A DNA stretch of 64,000 nt from Algoriphagus aestuariicola (GCF_017254835.1 NZ_JAFKCW010000004.1:1-64000); one strand, 5' to 3'; shown: positions 42,288 to 52,542, numbered from the stretch's first letter. Notes: generated by a model not told the origin, from the letters alone. Made by a program: numbers and translations.

Positions 42288-44062
42288 TGTGTGGCATTCA
42301 TCTGATATGGGGAAAGGGTGCAAATCGGCACGCGATCCAAAAGCTCGTTGATGCTGCCAATCACCGGGGTCCGGATCAATCCGCAATATATTCTCCTTGG
42401 GCGGGACTGTGGATCGGCGTCAATCGGCTGAAAATCCTCCATCCTGGTCCTGACGCGGATCAGCCCTTTTGGGCTCCTGATGGGAAAAGCCTGCTGGTCT
42501 TCAACGGCGAGATCTACAATTTTCAAAAGTTGCGAAGCCTGCTCACCAAGATGGGGGTGGAGTTTGCAACACAATCCGACACCGAGGTTTTGCTCCACTA
42601 TCTCAGACATTTCGGCCAAAATGGCCTGAAGAATCTTGAGGGAATGTTTACCCTAATGTATGTCAACCTAGTGAGCCGTTCAGTCTTGGTGGCGGCGGAC
42701 AGGAACGGGGAAAAGCCACTCTACTACTTTCAAAGCCAAGAGACTCTGGTTATTTCTTCAGAAGTTCGGGGGATTGTGAGCCTGCAGGAATTTAGACCAG
42801 ACTGGGAGCAGATAGAGCACTACTTCTATTTTCGGACTCCCCTTCCCGGCAAAACTTTTTTCCGCGGCATTAGAGCTTGGAAGCCGGGAAGACACAGCCT
42901 GATCCACAGACACGACACGTTTAGATGGGATACGATTTCGCTACCGAAGGAGCCAAACAGCCTCCCTAGTCAAGCGCTTTTTGCAAAGGTTCTGGAAGAA
43001 TCAGTGCTGCGCCAGTTTCAAGCGGATGTGCCGGTGGGTATTTTGCTGAGCGGTGGAACAGATAGCACATTGCTATATAGTCTTTGGTATCAAAATACAG
43101 GAACCAAGCTACCCGCCTACACCGTGCAGTTTGAAAAGAAATATCGCGCAAAATACGCAGATGGAGATGCCTCCCTTCGGGTCGCCAAGGAAGTGCCCAT
43201 GGATCATCGTCTCGTCGCGGTTGACCAGAGATTTTTTTTTGAATATTGGGAGGAATACCTTCGGAGTGTCGATCTACCGATTGGGGATTCGGCCGGGTTT
43301 CTGACCTGGATGATAGGTAAAAATGCCAAGCCTGAGACCAAAGTCCTGATTTCCGGAGCTGGCGCTGACGAACTTTGGGGTGGATACCAGCGCCATGCCG
43401 CGTTTTCCAGATATTTGGCGCAGAACGCTTTTTGGAACCGATGGGCAGGCATTCTAAAAAAATTGCCCTTGGGCAGAGGCTGGGGGAAGTACATGGCCGC
43501 GATAGACCCGGATCCCAACCAGACTTTTTTGAATTTCACCGCTTTGCAAAATCCTCCTGCAGATATGGCGGCCGATTACGCCCGAATTTTCAATGGAAAT
43601 CTTCCGGAATTCAAACGGATGCTGGATTTTGACCGACAGGTCTATTTGGTCCAGGATATCTTGAAAATCCACGACAATGCGCTCATGGCGCATGGCATCG
43701 AAGGACGATCCCCCTACTTAGATGCTTCGATTTTGGGCCTTTGGAGAAAAGTAGATGATCCGACTTTGCTTACAGGAAAACCCTGGATCAGGAATATCCT
43801 AAGGGAAAGAGGACTCGCCTGGGTGGCGGATCGGAGAAAATTTGGCTTTGGTTTACCACTTGAAGAGTGGCTAAACACAAAAAACGAATTCTCGCTCCGG
43901 GTATTCGATTCCTTGAAGACTTTTGAAAAAAGCCATGGAGAACACCTGTCACCCACCATCCGGCAGGTTTTGCAAAAGCCCGAGCAGTCAGCCAAAAACC
44001 AATTTTTGACGCTCTATAATCTGTTTCTGTTGGCAGAATGGGCGAAATTGCATGATCTATGA
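42287..44062 (+). CDS. asnB: asparagine synthase (glutamine-hydrolysing)
   Basis: A 591-aa enzyme with an N-terminal Ntn glutaminase (Cys2 in MCGIHLIWGKG) and a C-terminal synthetase domain with PP-loop LLSGGTDSTLL and SGAGADELWGGY. Such enzymes make asparagine, but copies in polysaccharide loci often amidate sugar acids. This one overlaps nth by one base and runs into the glycosyltransferase gene by four bases, so it belongs to the operon that opens the polysaccharide region; an amidating role in glycan synthesis is a reasonable alternative. Confidence 0.9.
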   Translation: MCGIHLIWGKGANRHAIQKLVDAANHRGPDQSAIYSPWAGLWIGVNRLKILHPGPDADQPFWAPDGKSLLVFNGEIYNFQKLRSLLTKMGVEFATQSDTEVLLHYLRHFGQNGLKNLEGMFTLMYVNLVSRSVLVAADRNGEKPLYYFQSQETLVISSEVRGIVSLQEFRPDWEQIEHYFYFRTPLPGKTFFRGIRAWKPGRHSLIHRHDTFRWDTISLPKEPNSLPSQALFAKVLEESVLRQFQADVPVGILLSGGTDSTLLYSLWYQNTGTKLPAYTVQFEKKYRAKYADGDASLRVAKEVPMDHRLVAVDQRFFFEYWEEYLRSVDLPIGDSAGFLTWMIGKNAKPETKVLISGAGADELWGGYQRHAAFSRYLAQNAFWNRWAGILKKLPLGRGWGKYMAAIDPDPNQTFLNFTALQNPPADMAADYARIFNGNLPEFKRMLDFDRQVYLVQDILKIHDNALMAHGIEGRSPYLDASILGLWRKVDDPTLLTGKPWIRNILRERGLAWVADRRKFGFGLPLEEWLNTKNEFSLRVFDSLKTFEKSHGEHLSPTIRQVLQKPEQSAKNQFLTLYNLFLLAEWAKLHDL

Positions 44063-45279
44063 GAGTCGTGTATGTCCACCAGTATTTTCGCACTCCCGAC
44101 CAGGGAGGCGCCGTGCGTTCCTATCACTTGGCCAAAGGCCTGGTGGAGGCCGGAATCCGCGTGGATATGATCACCGCCCATAATCGCCCTGGATACGACC
44201 AGTGCTGGATTGACGGGATACGAGTCCACTACCTTCCCGTGCCCTATGATCAAAACTTTGGGTTTCTGAAGCGAATTCTGGCTTTTTGGAGCTTTGTGAA
44301 GAAGGCCAAAAAGCTGCTCAGAAAGCTTTCCCGACCGGATTTGCTCTACATCACTTCGACCCCCTTGACCACCGGGCTAGTTGGTCTTTGGGCAAAAAAG
44401 GAGATGGCCCTGCCCTATATCTTTGAGGTGAGGGATCTATGGCCGGAAGCTCCGATCCAAGTTGGTGCCATCCGAAATTCGATTTTGAAAAGATTGCTTT
44501 ATTCCCTCGAGAAGAGGATTTATGACCAATCGTTGAGCTTGGTAGCCCTTTCTCCTGGAATAGCTTCACACATTCGAAGGTCAAGCTCTGGAAAAGTGGT
44601 CGCACTGCTGCCCAATTTTTCCGACTTGACAACTTTTTTCCCTAAAGAGCGAAATGAAAAACTTGCCAAGGAACTCGGCCTCAGTGGGAGACTGACGATC
44701 GCATACACAGGTGCGCTGGGATTGGTGAATGCGGTCGAGGAATTGTTGGATTTGGCTGAATTGGCCCAAAAGCGTGGAAAAGACTGGGATTTTCTGATCA
44801 TGGGAGCGGGCAGCCACGCCCAGAAATTAATAAACCTCAGCTCTTTGAAGAGTCTGTATAACGTCCACTTTATCCCTTTTGGGTCGAAATATGAAGTGAA
44901 TGAGATCCTAAATCTAAGTGACATGGCCTGGATTTCCTTCGCACATTTGCCGGTTTTGAAAACGAATAGCCCAAACAAGTTTTTTGACGCGCTTGCAGCA
45001 GGCAAGGCCATTCTCGTCAACCACAAGGGCTGGGTTTATGACTTGGTAAAAACACACGACCTTGGCATTCCCTGTTTGCCGGGAAAGATAGAAGTTGCTT
45101 TTTCCAAACTGGAGACTTTGGCGGAGGATAGGGCCGAATTGGACAAAATGGGAGAAAACTCCCGAAAGCTGGCAGAAACTTTTTTTTCCAAGGAAATCGC
45201 AATCAGCCGAATGCTGGAGATAGTCAATCCCAAGCCAAAACCTACTCTGGGCGGCGAGGCCGATATCCGGATTGCCTAA
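44059..45279 (+). CDS. glycosyltransferase family 4 (WcaI-like)
   Basis: A 406-aa GT-B fold glycosyltransferase. N-terminal domain MRVVYVHQYFRTPDQGGAVRSY is typical of WcaI/WbuB-like enzymes; EVRDLWPEAP follows at about residue 122, and the C-terminal nucleotide-sugar domain has AYTGALGLVNAVEEL and the LPVLKTNSPNKFFDALAAGK region. It acts in the cytoplasm on a lipid-linked glycan. Its ATG overlaps the asnB stop by four bases. The 3' end overlaps gldB tail to tail by 38 bp. Confidence 0.9.
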   Translation: MRVVYVHQYFRTPDQGGAVRSYHLAKGLVEAGIRVDMITAHNRPGYDQCWIDGIRVHYLPVPYDQNFGFLKRILAFWSFVKKAKKLLRKLSRPDLLYITSTPLTTGLVGLWAKKEMALPYIFEVRDLWPEAPIQVGAIRNSILKRLLYSLEKRIYDQSLSLVALSPGIASHIRRSSSGKVVALLPNFSDLTTFFPKERNEKLAKELGLSGRLTIAYTGALGLVNAVEELLDLAELAQKRGKDWDFLIMGAGSHAQKLINLSSLKSLYNVHFIPFGSKYEVNEILNLSDMAWISFAHLPVLKTNSPNKFFDALAAGKAILVNHKGWVYDLVKTHDLGIPCLPGKIEVAFSKLETLAEDRAELDKMGENSRKLAETFFSKEIAISRMLEIVNPKPKPTLGGEADIRIA

Positions 45280-46246
45280 ATATGGTCTCGGCATTAGACT
45301 CCCGCATCAGCTCTGGTAGCGGCACATCCCGATTTGCCTGATAGTCGTCCACTATATTCCATCCCAGCCATCTTCCCAGTCGGCCAGGAGCTTTCGTGGA
45401 GATGGCATCGGTGAAGGGGGCTTCCCCGATGTACTTGCGGATTTCGAAGGGATTAGTCTCATAGAGCAGCTCGTTTTCCACGAAGTGCGACCAGATAAAT
45501 TCCTCGTTGTCGTAGGTTTCGGCTAGCTCTTCAGGAGTATAGCCGATAATGTATTGCTCGGGCGTGCAAGGCATGATGGCTTTCACAAAATGATAGGCTT
45601 TGCCATAATAGATCATTTCCGAAAGCAAGGTGTTATCCTGGGGATTGATGGCATTGTACTGCGAGGAAATCGCCAAAACGATCATGGGCACTAGGAAAGG
45701 CTTTTCGTAGCGCTCAGCCATATACCTCGCGATGTCCGGTTGAAAACTGTGGTCAGCCGGCAAAAAGTAATCGAGACCGATCACGATCATGTCTTGAGTC
45801 ACGACCAAGTCAGAGTTTAGACCCGACACGAAGGTGTACACCTTGGGTGTCTTGAAGTCCGGGAAATAATGCTTGATGTATTTGAATGCGTTGGTCAGGT
45901 CACGTTGGATATCTGAAATATCGGGGAATTCCGCCTTCACCGAGTCATATAAAACACGCATAGCTGAGTCCTGGTGGATCGCCAAAAGGCTCGATGCAAG
46001 CGAGTCTGGCGAGGGATAGTTTTTTTGCTCGAGATAGACTTCTGCAAATTCAGGATACTTTTCCAGGAGAAAGACAAAGTCCTTTGTGGTATTAGCTTTG
46101 AAAAATTCATCTTCCAGCCTCGTAATATTCAGCTCAAGTTCTTGGACCAAGATCTCTGGGTCGAGTTCGCAGCTTTGGTTTTTTTCGCCGCAGGCAAATG
46201 CAAAAAGCAGCACTGCGATCGGATATATACAACGGATTAGCCTCAT
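45242..46246 (-). CDS. gldB: gliding-motility lipoprotein GldB
   Basis: A 334-aa lipoprotein (MRLIRCIYPIAVLLFAFAC, Cys19). Family features are the YPEFAEVYLEQ block, LTNAFKYIKHYFPDFKTPKVYTFVSGLNSD, GLDYFLPAD and the C-terminal APGRLGRWLGWNIVDDY. GldB is part of the Bacteroidota gliding and type IX secretion equipment, with an exact role that is still unclear. It stands alone on the minus strand inside the polysaccharide region and overlaps the preceding glycosyltransferase gene at the 3' end. Confidence 0.92.
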   Translation of the reverse strand: MRLIRCIYPIAVLLFAFACGEKNQSCELDPEILVQELELNITRLEDEFFKANTTKDFVFLLEKYPEFAEVYLEQKNYPSPDSLASSLLAIHQDSAMRVLYDSVKAEFPDISDIQRDLTNAFKYIKHYFPDFKTPKVYTFVSGLNSDLVVTQDMIVIGLDYFLPADHSFQPDIARYMAERYEKPFLVPMIVLAISSQYNAINPQDNTLLSEMIYYGKAYHFVKAIMPCTPEQYIIGYTPEELAETYDNEEFIWSHFVENELLYETNPFEIRKYIGEAPFTDAISTKAPGRLGRWLGWNIVDDYQANRDVPLPELMRESNAETIFRQSGYRPRRPE

Positions 46247-46364
46247 GGGTAAAGGGTTTCAATTCCAAAAGTAAGGAATCAAATCTAATCCCTCGAAACG
46301 ACGGCGTAGGTGGATTGGGATCTACCCGGTTGTATCTTCTCGTTGGATTGCCGTATTTTCCCGG

Positions 46365-47369
46365 GTGAAAAACAAATGGATCACCGGGCTGGCGTTTTTT
46401 CGGTACCTGACTTTCCAAAAAGTCGTCAACTTCCTTCTTTTGCGAAGCTCTTTTTACATAAGCCAGTTGATGCAGAAACCGGTGATGTGGGGAAAACCCA
46501 CGACACTTAGCATCGAACCCACCACCAGCTGCAACCTTCGTTGTCCGGAGTGTCCTTCAGGGCTTCGGTCTTTTACGCGTCCTACAGGCATGCTTCATGA
46601 AAAGCTCTTCGAGCGAGTGATAGAGCAGGCGAAAAGCCATCTCGCCTGGCTTCACTTGTACTTTCAGGGAGAGCCTTTCCTCAATCCCCGCTTTTTGGAG
46701 ATGGTTAGGTATGCTGACGAAAGGGGAATTTTCACTTCCACTTCCACCAATGCGCATTTCCTTGGTGAAAAGCAGGTTGCGGGTATTTTGGGGAGTGGTC
46801 TGAAACAGCTGATCGTCTCGATGGACGGGATCACGCAAGAAGTGTATGAAAGCTATCGGATCGGAGGAACGCTGGAAAAAGTGCAGGACGGTCTGAGACT
46901 TTTGCTTTCAGAGCGGGAAAAGGCCGGTCTTCGTTTCCCCAGGATTATACTCCAGTTTTTGGTCACGGGGCAAAATGAACGACAGATTCCAGCGCTGCGG
47001 ACGTGGGCCAAGGAAGTAGGCGTGGACGAGCTTCAGCTCAAGACTGCCCAAATCTATGACTATGAAAGCGGTTCGGACTTGATTCCCTCTGACTTGGGCT
47101 TTTCCCGCTACATTCCAGCCGGGGAGGGGAAATGGAAGCTGAAAAACAAGCCCGAAAACAGATGCTGGAAAATGTGGCAGGGTGCCGTCGTGACCTGGGA
47201 TGGCAAAGTTGTACCCTGTTGTTTTGACAAGGACGCGGAGCATGTGATGGGAGAGCTTAGGACGGGTTCATTGGGGTCGATCTGGAATTCAGAGGCCTAT
47301 GCGGCTTTCCGGAGACAACTATTGGGCGACCGAAGCCAGATTGAGATTTGCAGGAATTGCACTGAGTAG
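46365..47369 (+). CDS. radical SAM/SPASM protein
   Basis: A 334-aa radical SAM enzyme with the 4Fe-4S motif CNLRCPEC (C-x3-C-x2-C, about residues 57-64) and a SPASM-type C-terminus (CWKMWQGAVVTWDGKVVPCCF; final CRNC) that binds more clusters. The first 45 residues look membrane-associating (TGLAFFRYLTFQKVVNFLLL). The substrate is unknown; no small peptide precursor is seen nearby, so it may modify a sugar or lipid for the surface glycan. It is divergent from gldB. Confidence 0.88.
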   Translation: MKNKWITGLAFFRYLTFQKVVNFLLLRSSFYISQLMQKPVMWGKPTTLSIEPTTSCNLRCPECPSGLRSFTRPTGMLHEKLFERVIEQAKSHLAWLHLYFQGEPFLNPRFLEMVRYADERGIFTSTSTNAHFLGEKQVAGILGSGLKQLIVSMDGITQEVYESYRIGGTLEKVQDGLRLLLSEREKAGLRFPRIILQFLVTGQNERQIPALRTWAKEVGVDELQLKTAQIYDYESGSDLIPSDLGFSRYIPAGEGKWKLKNKPENRCWKMWQGAVVTWDGKVVPCCFDKDAEHVMGELRTGSLGSIWNSEAYAAFRRQLLGDRSQIEICRNCTE

Positions 47370-47406
47370 ATCGGCGCTATTGGCCCCGATGCCTACATTT
47401 TGGAGC

Positions 47407-47414
47407 TATATTTG
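47407..47414 (+). promoter_or_regulatory. candidate promoter of the export operon
   Basis: TATATTTG is an exact match to the Bacteroidota TAnnTTTG element and lies 73 bp before the ATG of the SLBB export gene. The upstream TTG (47380-47382) is spaced a little too far, so the call is tentative. Confidence 0.4.
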
Positions 47415-47486
47415 GTAGAATTAAGAAATTCACGGATTTTTAGATCCCAATTTGCCCGATATTCACCCGGAACAGTCTTTCTACAC

Positions 47487-50072
47487 ATGATTTTATTTAC
47501 GAGAATCTGGTATTTTTTTGCCTTAGTCATCTTACTGATAGTTTCAGCACCACAGACAATTGCCCAGCAAAACACCGATCTGACGACCATCAGAGTGGAC
47601 GAACTCTCGGATCAACAGGTTTCGGAGTTGGTCAATCGCGCAAATGAAGCGGGACTGGGCGTGGATGAATTTCTCCAAATGGCGCAACTTCGCGGCATGC
47701 CTTCAGCAGAGGTTGAGAAATTGCGAAGCCGGATTCAGGGTTTGGATACAAGTGGCTCCGCCAAGCGTAATACGAACGCCTCCAGAAGGGAACCTCGGCA
47801 GCAGCTCGATATGAACGAAATCACCCGGGGTCTCTACCAACCCCAAGCCGAGCTTCTGTCAGATACGCCAAGCAGCGATATTTTTGGCACCGCTCTTTTT
47901 TACCAAAAAAATCGACGTCTGAGCTTTGAGCCAAGTCTGAACCAAGCCACACCAAAAGGGTACATCCTAGGGCCAGGCGACGTGGTCTTTGTGGATATCT
48001 ATGGGCAATCGGAGCAATATTACGAAGCAACGGTCAATCCGGACGGATTTATTCTCTTGGACAATATCGGGCCGGTACCGGTATCCGGCAAAAGCATAGA
48101 AGCGGCCACCGAAATCATCAAAAATCGGGTGGGCAGATTCTACCCGGGACTATCGGGCAGTAATCCCAATACCTTTCTCCAGGTGACGCTGGGCAATGTG
48201 CGCACGATCAAAGTGCATATCCTTGGAGAGGTCAGACTGCCGGGGACTTTTACTTTGAGTGCATTCTCCACGGCATTCAATGCGCTCTACGCTGCGGGAG
48301 GGCCAAACGAAAACGGAACCATGCGGGCCATCAAGCTCGTGCGGAACGGCCAGACGGTTGCCGAGATCGACATCTACGACCTGCTGATTAAGGGCACGGC
48401 TAACTTGGACGTGCAGCTCCAGGATCAGGATGTGATCTTGGTTTCTCCTTTTCTGTCTAGGGTAAAAGTCAACGGGGAGGTAAAACGACCCATGACCTTT
48501 GAGATAGGCGAAGAGGACACCTTTGAAGATCTTCTCGACTACGCAGGTGGCTTTACCGATGTCGCTTTCAAGGACCGTGTGGCCATTTCCCGAATCACCG
48601 GAAACCAGCGCTCCGTGTCTGATGTCTACCAAAGCCAATTCGGTATGTTTATCCTCAAAGGCGGAGATGAAATCACCGTTAGCAGAATTCTCGACCGCTA
48701 TAGCAACCGAGTTCAGATCAAAGGAGCGGTGTATCGGGAAGGAATATTTGCACTTTCCGAGGGTCTAACTCTATCTCGATTGATCAAAAATGCCGAGGGT
48801 CTTAGAGGCGATGCCTACACCGAGCGGGCAAGTATCCTGCGGACCAAAGCGGATCTCAGCTCCGAGATGATCGAAGTCAACTTGAAAAATGTTTTGGCAG
48901 GCACAGCTCCAGATATCGTGTTGCAGCGCGAAGACGTCGTCCGCATTTCCAGTATCTACGATATTCAAAACGAGCGCTACGTGCAGATCTTGGGTGAGGT
49001 GAAGAAGCCTGGAACCTATCCCTTTTCCGAATCCATGAAGATCGAGGAACTGATCATTCTCGCTGGGGGCTTACAAGAATCCGCGAATCCCCAGGATATC
49101 GAGATAGCCAGAAGACTGGAAGATTCGGATTTGGGCACGCTATCGGACATCATCCCCAGCAGGGTCAATGCAGATCTCTCGATCAGCACTGACTCACCTT
49201 CGCTTCAGCCATTTGACCAGGTGATCGTGAGAAAAAGAGCAAACTTCACGATGCAAAGGCTCGTGGCAGTGGAAGGGCAAGTGAACGCGCCGGGGATCTT
49301 TGCCATCCAGAATAGCGTAGAGCGGATCTCTGACTTGGTGAAAAGAGCCGGAGGGCTCAATCAGTTTGCCTACGCAAAAGGGGCGACCCTAATCCGTAGA
49401 ACGGAGTTTTTCAATACAGAGTCCGAACAGATCCGACGACAGCGCAATCTGGAAGCGCTCAAAATGCGACTGATCGAGGACCCGAACAATTCGGAAGCCC
49501 AGGAGGAACTGCTACAGCGACTGTTCAGAGATCTTCCCAAGGAGAAAGTAAATCCGGTCGATACCTTGTTGGCCAATGCCAAAAAGGAATCGCTGGACCA
49601 GATTGCCGCGGGCACGCCGGGATTTGCGGTGAAGCTCAAGGAGTCCGAAGCCGTGGCCATTGACTTGGCCAAAATCATCCAAAATCCAGGCTCGGACGAT
49701 GACTTGATTTTGGAAGAAGGAGATATTCTATCCGTTCCCAAGTTGCTGCAGACCGTGAGGATGCGGGGAGACGTGGTGTACCCGACGACCCTTCGCTACG
49801 AAAGCGGACGCAGCTTAAAGCATTATATCAACAGTGCGGGTGGTTTCGAACGCCGCGCAAACAAAAAACAAACCTATGTCGTCTACGCCAATGGAGCCGT
49901 GAAGAGGACTAAAGGCTTGTTCGGAATCAAGAATTTCCCGCCGGTAGAGCCGGGAGCTGAAGTCATCGTCCCTACCAAAGGGCCGAAGGTTCCGCTCCGC
50001 CTCGGAGAGATCGTAGGAATTACTACAGGCTTGGCAACCTTGGCTTTGGTCGTTTCTCAAATCAACTGGTAA
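47487..50072 (+). CDS. polysaccharide export outer-membrane protein (Wza-like, multiple SLBB domains)
   Basis: An 861-aa exported protein with signal peptide MILFTRIWYFFALVILLIVS. An N-terminal helical part is followed by a Poly_export domain (KGYILGPGDVVFVDIYGQ) and several SLBB repeats, each with a GEV(K/R)-PGT-type strand (VHILGEVRLPGTFTLS; VKVNGEVKRPMTFEI; VQILGEVKKPGTYPF; VAVEGQVNAPGIFAI). It forms the outer-membrane channel for a surface polysaccharide. The ATG at 47487 is preferred over a frame extending to 47400 that would hide the signal. The stop overlaps the wzz start (TAATG). Confidence 0.92.
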   Translation: MILFTRIWYFFALVILLIVSAPQTIAQQNTDLTTIRVDELSDQQVSELVNRANEAGLGVDEFLQMAQLRGMPSAEVEKLRSRIQGLDTSGSAKRNTNASRREPRQQLDMNEITRGLYQPQAELLSDTPSSDIFGTALFYQKNRRLSFEPSLNQATPKGYILGPGDVVFVDIYGQSEQYYEATVNPDGFILLDNIGPVPVSGKSIEAATEIIKNRVGRFYPGLSGSNPNTFLQVTLGNVRTIKVHILGEVRLPGTFTLSAFSTAFNALYAAGGPNENGTMRAIKLVRNGQTVAEIDIYDLLIKGTANLDVQLQDQDVILVSPFLSRVKVNGEVKRPMTFEIGEEDTFEDLLDYAGGFTDVAFKDRVAISRITGNQRSVSDVYQSQFGMFILKGGDEITVSRILDRYSNRVQIKGAVYREGIFALSEGLTLSRLIKNAEGLRGDAYTERASILRTKADLSSEMIEVNLKNVLAGTAPDIVLQREDVVRISSIYDIQNERYVQILGEVKKPGTYPFSESMKIEELIILAGGLQESANPQDIEIARRLEDSDLGTLSDIIPSRVNADLSISTDSPSLQPFDQVIVRKRANFTMQRLVAVEGQVNAPGIFAIQNSVERISDLVKRAGGLNQFAYAKGATLIRRTEFFNTESEQIRRQRNLEALKMRLIEDPNNSEAQEELLQRLFRDLPKEKVNPVDTLLANAKKESLDQIAAGTPGFAVKLKESEAVAIDLAKIIQNPGSDDDLILEEGDILSVPKLLQTVRMRGDVVYPTTLRYESGRSLKHYINSAGGFERRANKKQTYVVYANGAVKRTKGLFGIKNFPPVEPGAEVIVPTKGPKVPLRLGEIVGITTGLATLALVVSQINW

Positions 50073-51139
50073 TGGCAGGATCAAAGCATTTTTCGGATAG
50101 TCAGTTTACACTTAAAGAGGTGATCCAAAACCTAGGAGAGTGGTTTGCTTTTTTTCTTTCCCAATGGAAAGTTCTCCTACTCGCCGCCATACTTGGCTTG
50201 GGCCTCGGCGTCTTGGCTTCTATCATCAAAAAACCCGTGTTTCATGCCGAAACGTCTTTCGTATTAGAGGAAGGCGATGCTGGAGGTATAAGCCAAATGT
50301 CTGGTTTGGCCTCACTGGTTGGCGTGAATCTCGGCTCGCTTGGCAGTACGAGCGGGCTTTTTCAAGGTGACAACATCATGGAGCTGTACCGGTCAGACCG
50401 AATGCTCGGTGAGACATTGCTTAGTCCATTTCAGGATGATCAAATGCTGATTGACCGATATGTGAGTTTTCAGGAGCTGGACGAAAAATGGGCATCCAAG
50501 GTAGATTTTGCTTCCCTTGATTTCTCCATTCCCAGGGAAGAATTCAGCGTCACCCAAGACTCTGTGGTCAAAGAAGTCGCAAAGCTGATTCGTGAAAACC
50601 AGCTTAACGTCGCCAAGCCTGACCGCAAGCTAAGCATCATTCAGGTGAGCATCTCATCGAAGGACGAGCTTTTCGCCAAGGCATTTAATGAAAAACTGGT
50701 GGAGAAGGTCAACTCCTTCTACTTCGAAACCAAAACAAAAAAGACAGGAGAAAACCTGTCCATCTTACAGTCACAGGCGGACTCCGTGAGAAGTATCCTG
50801 GACGAAAGCGTGAACGCCTACGCTGTCGCAACTGACCGCGTCCCCAACGCCAACCCGCTGATGAGTTCGGCAACGGTGGAGAGCAAAAAGCGCCAGATCG
50901 ATGTGCAGGCGACCGGTGCCGTGTATCAGGAGATCGTCAAAAACTTGGAAATCGCCAAGGTCAACCACCGCAATAACTCCCCGCTGATCCAAATCATCGA
51001 CTCTCCCAGACTGCCCTTGGAGCGCTCCGAGATCCGGCTGGTGAAAGGAATGGTGCTGGGAGCGGTGATAGGGGGGCTGTTGGCATTTTTTGGATTGTAT
51101 TTTCGCAGGCTTTATGAAAAGCATGTGCGGGAAAGCTGA
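50072..51139 (+). CDS. Wzz-type chain-length/polysaccharide co-polymerase
   Basis: A 355-aa inner-membrane protein with two membrane segments (about residues 33-51 and 326-345) flanking a large periplasmic coiled-coil domain: the Wzz/PCP layout that sets glycan length. GMVLGAVIGGLLAFFGLYFRR is the second segment. No cytoplasmic tyrosine-kinase domain is fused. It is coupled to the Wza-like gene by overlap of stop and start. Confidence 0.9.
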   Translation: MAGSKHFSDSQFTLKEVIQNLGEWFAFFLSQWKVLLLAAILGLGLGVLASIIKKPVFHAETSFVLEEGDAGGISQMSGLASLVGVNLGSLGSTSGLFQGDNIMELYRSDRMLGETLLSPFQDDQMLIDRYVSFQELDEKWASKVDFASLDFSIPREEFSVTQDSVVKEVAKLIRENQLNVAKPDRKLSIIQVSISSKDELFAKAFNEKLVEKVNSFYFETKTKKTGENLSILQSQADSVRSILDESVNAYAVATDRVPNANPLMSSATVESKKRQIDVQATGAVYQEIVKNLEIAKVNHRNNSPLIQIIDSPRLPLERSEIRLVKGMVLGAVIGGLLAFFGLYFRRLYEKHVRES

Positions 51140-51151
51140 GCCTAAGCTGAC

Positions 51152-52453
51152 ATGTTTGAAAAACTAAACCAGCTCCTCCCTCTCGGAAATTTTATCCGGA
51201 ACAAGTCGATCCAAAACTTCCTGTTCCTCGCCTTCATCCAGTCTTCCAATGTGCTGATTTCCATCATTTCGATGCCCCTGCTGATCCAAAGTATAGGAGT
51301 GGACCAGTTTGGCCTAGTCAATCTTTCGCTATCGGTGATTGTTATACTGAATATCCTGGTGGGTTTTGGTTATAATCTTAACGCTCCTAGGGAAGTGGCG
51401 ATCAATCAGCAAAACAAAGAGGCGCTATCGCACATCGTTTCCAATATTTTTTCCGCAAAGTTTTTGTTGGCTGGATTTGCATCATTGGTCATTATGGTTG
51501 GCGTTTTTGGCTTGGGGCTCTTCAGCGAGTATCGTATAATTTTGGTCTATTCCTTACTTCTCCTTTTTTCAGAGGCTACCCTCCCCCTTTGGTTTTTTCA
51601 GGGTATGGAAAAAATGAAGCTCGTTTCCATCGCCAACGTCTTTTCCAAACTGCTTTTCCTGTTGGGCATTGTTTTGTTTATCCATTCTCCCGGGCAAAGT
51701 AAATGGGTCAACTTCATGCTGGGCTTTTTGGGTCTGGGGATCAATCTTTTCCTCCTTATATATATTCACATTTTTCTGGAGATAAAGCTTTATAAACCGG
51801 AGTTTTCGGCCATCTGGAAAAGCCTAAGGTCTAATGTTCTCTTGTTCTTTTCCAATCTCGGAAGTCACATCGCGGTAAATGGAGGATTGATTGTTCTGAG
51901 TTTTTTCTCTACGGCGGAGACCTTGGGTATGTATAGTCTTGCCGAGCGAGTGATCATGGTCATGAGGATAGTGCCCGCACTCATCGTGCAGGCGATATTC
52001 CCAAATGCTGCCAAACTGTACGCCACAGACCTTCCGGGATTTCTGGCTTTTTCCACCAAAGTATTGATGATATCAATTACTGTTTGCGCGGTGTTGTCTA
52101 TCGGGACCTATTTGGGAGCGGAGATTATCATAGAGATCCTTTCCAGAAGATCCCTTCCGCAGTCAGTAAGGGTACTAAAAATACTGGCATTTGTCCCTTT
52201 ATTGGCCTCCGCCAACATATTCAACATTATCTTATTTCTCATAAATGATCAAAAACAGCTCCTTTTCACCACTTCTTGGCTGATGTGTGGATACATGCTG
52301 ATGGTCTCGGTATTCGCGGCTAACTATTATGGGGAAATAGGCCTTGCTATTGCGCTACTTTCCACTGAAATGGTCGTTTTTTTCATCTCTTGTTTTTTCA
52401 ATTGGAAGTACAATCGGGTTCTGATGAATGAGCTTTTTTCGACTTATCGTTAG
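51152..52453 (+). CDS. Wzx-type oligosaccharide flippase
   Basis: A 433-aa polytopic protein of the MATE/MVF fold with about 12 membrane helices. The N-terminal SIISMPLLIQSIGVDQFGLVNL and WFFQGMEKMKLVSIANV resemble Wzx flippases, which move lipid-linked repeat units across the inner membrane. It starts 12 bases after wzz, with which it would work in a Wzx/Wzy pathway. Confidence 0.9.
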   Translation: MFEKLNQLLPLGNFIRNKSIQNFLFLAFIQSSNVLISIISMPLLIQSIGVDQFGLVNLSLSVIVILNILVGFGYNLNAPREVAINQQNKEALSHIVSNIFSAKFLLAGFASLVIMVGVFGLGLFSEYRIILVYSLLLLFSEATLPLWFFQGMEKMKLVSIANVFSKLLFLLGIVLFIHSPGQSKWVNFMLGFLGLGINLFLLIYIHIFLEIKLYKPEFSAIWKSLRSNVLLFFSNLGSHIAVNGGLIVLSFFSTAETLGMYSLAERVIMVMRIVPALIVQAIFPNAAKLYATDLPGFLAFSTKVLMISITVCAVLSIGTYLGAEIIIEILSRRSLPQSVRVLKILAFVPLLASANIFNIILFLINDQKQLLFTTSWLMCGYMLMVSVFAANYYGEIGLAIALLSTEMVVFFISCFFNWKYNRVLMNELFSTYR

Positions 52454-52542
52454 AGAAAAGCAGCCGTTCTTTCAGTTTGGACTGTATATTTGAGCGCAAA
52501 TAGAATGTTTAACAGGCTCCTGATTTTGGATTTTTGTCCTCC

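Noticed and set aside
46365-47369. Radical SAM protein as part of a RiPP peptide-modification cluster
   Set aside because: No small precursor gene, exporter or leader-binding domain is visible on either side; the neighbours are gldB and glycan export genes.
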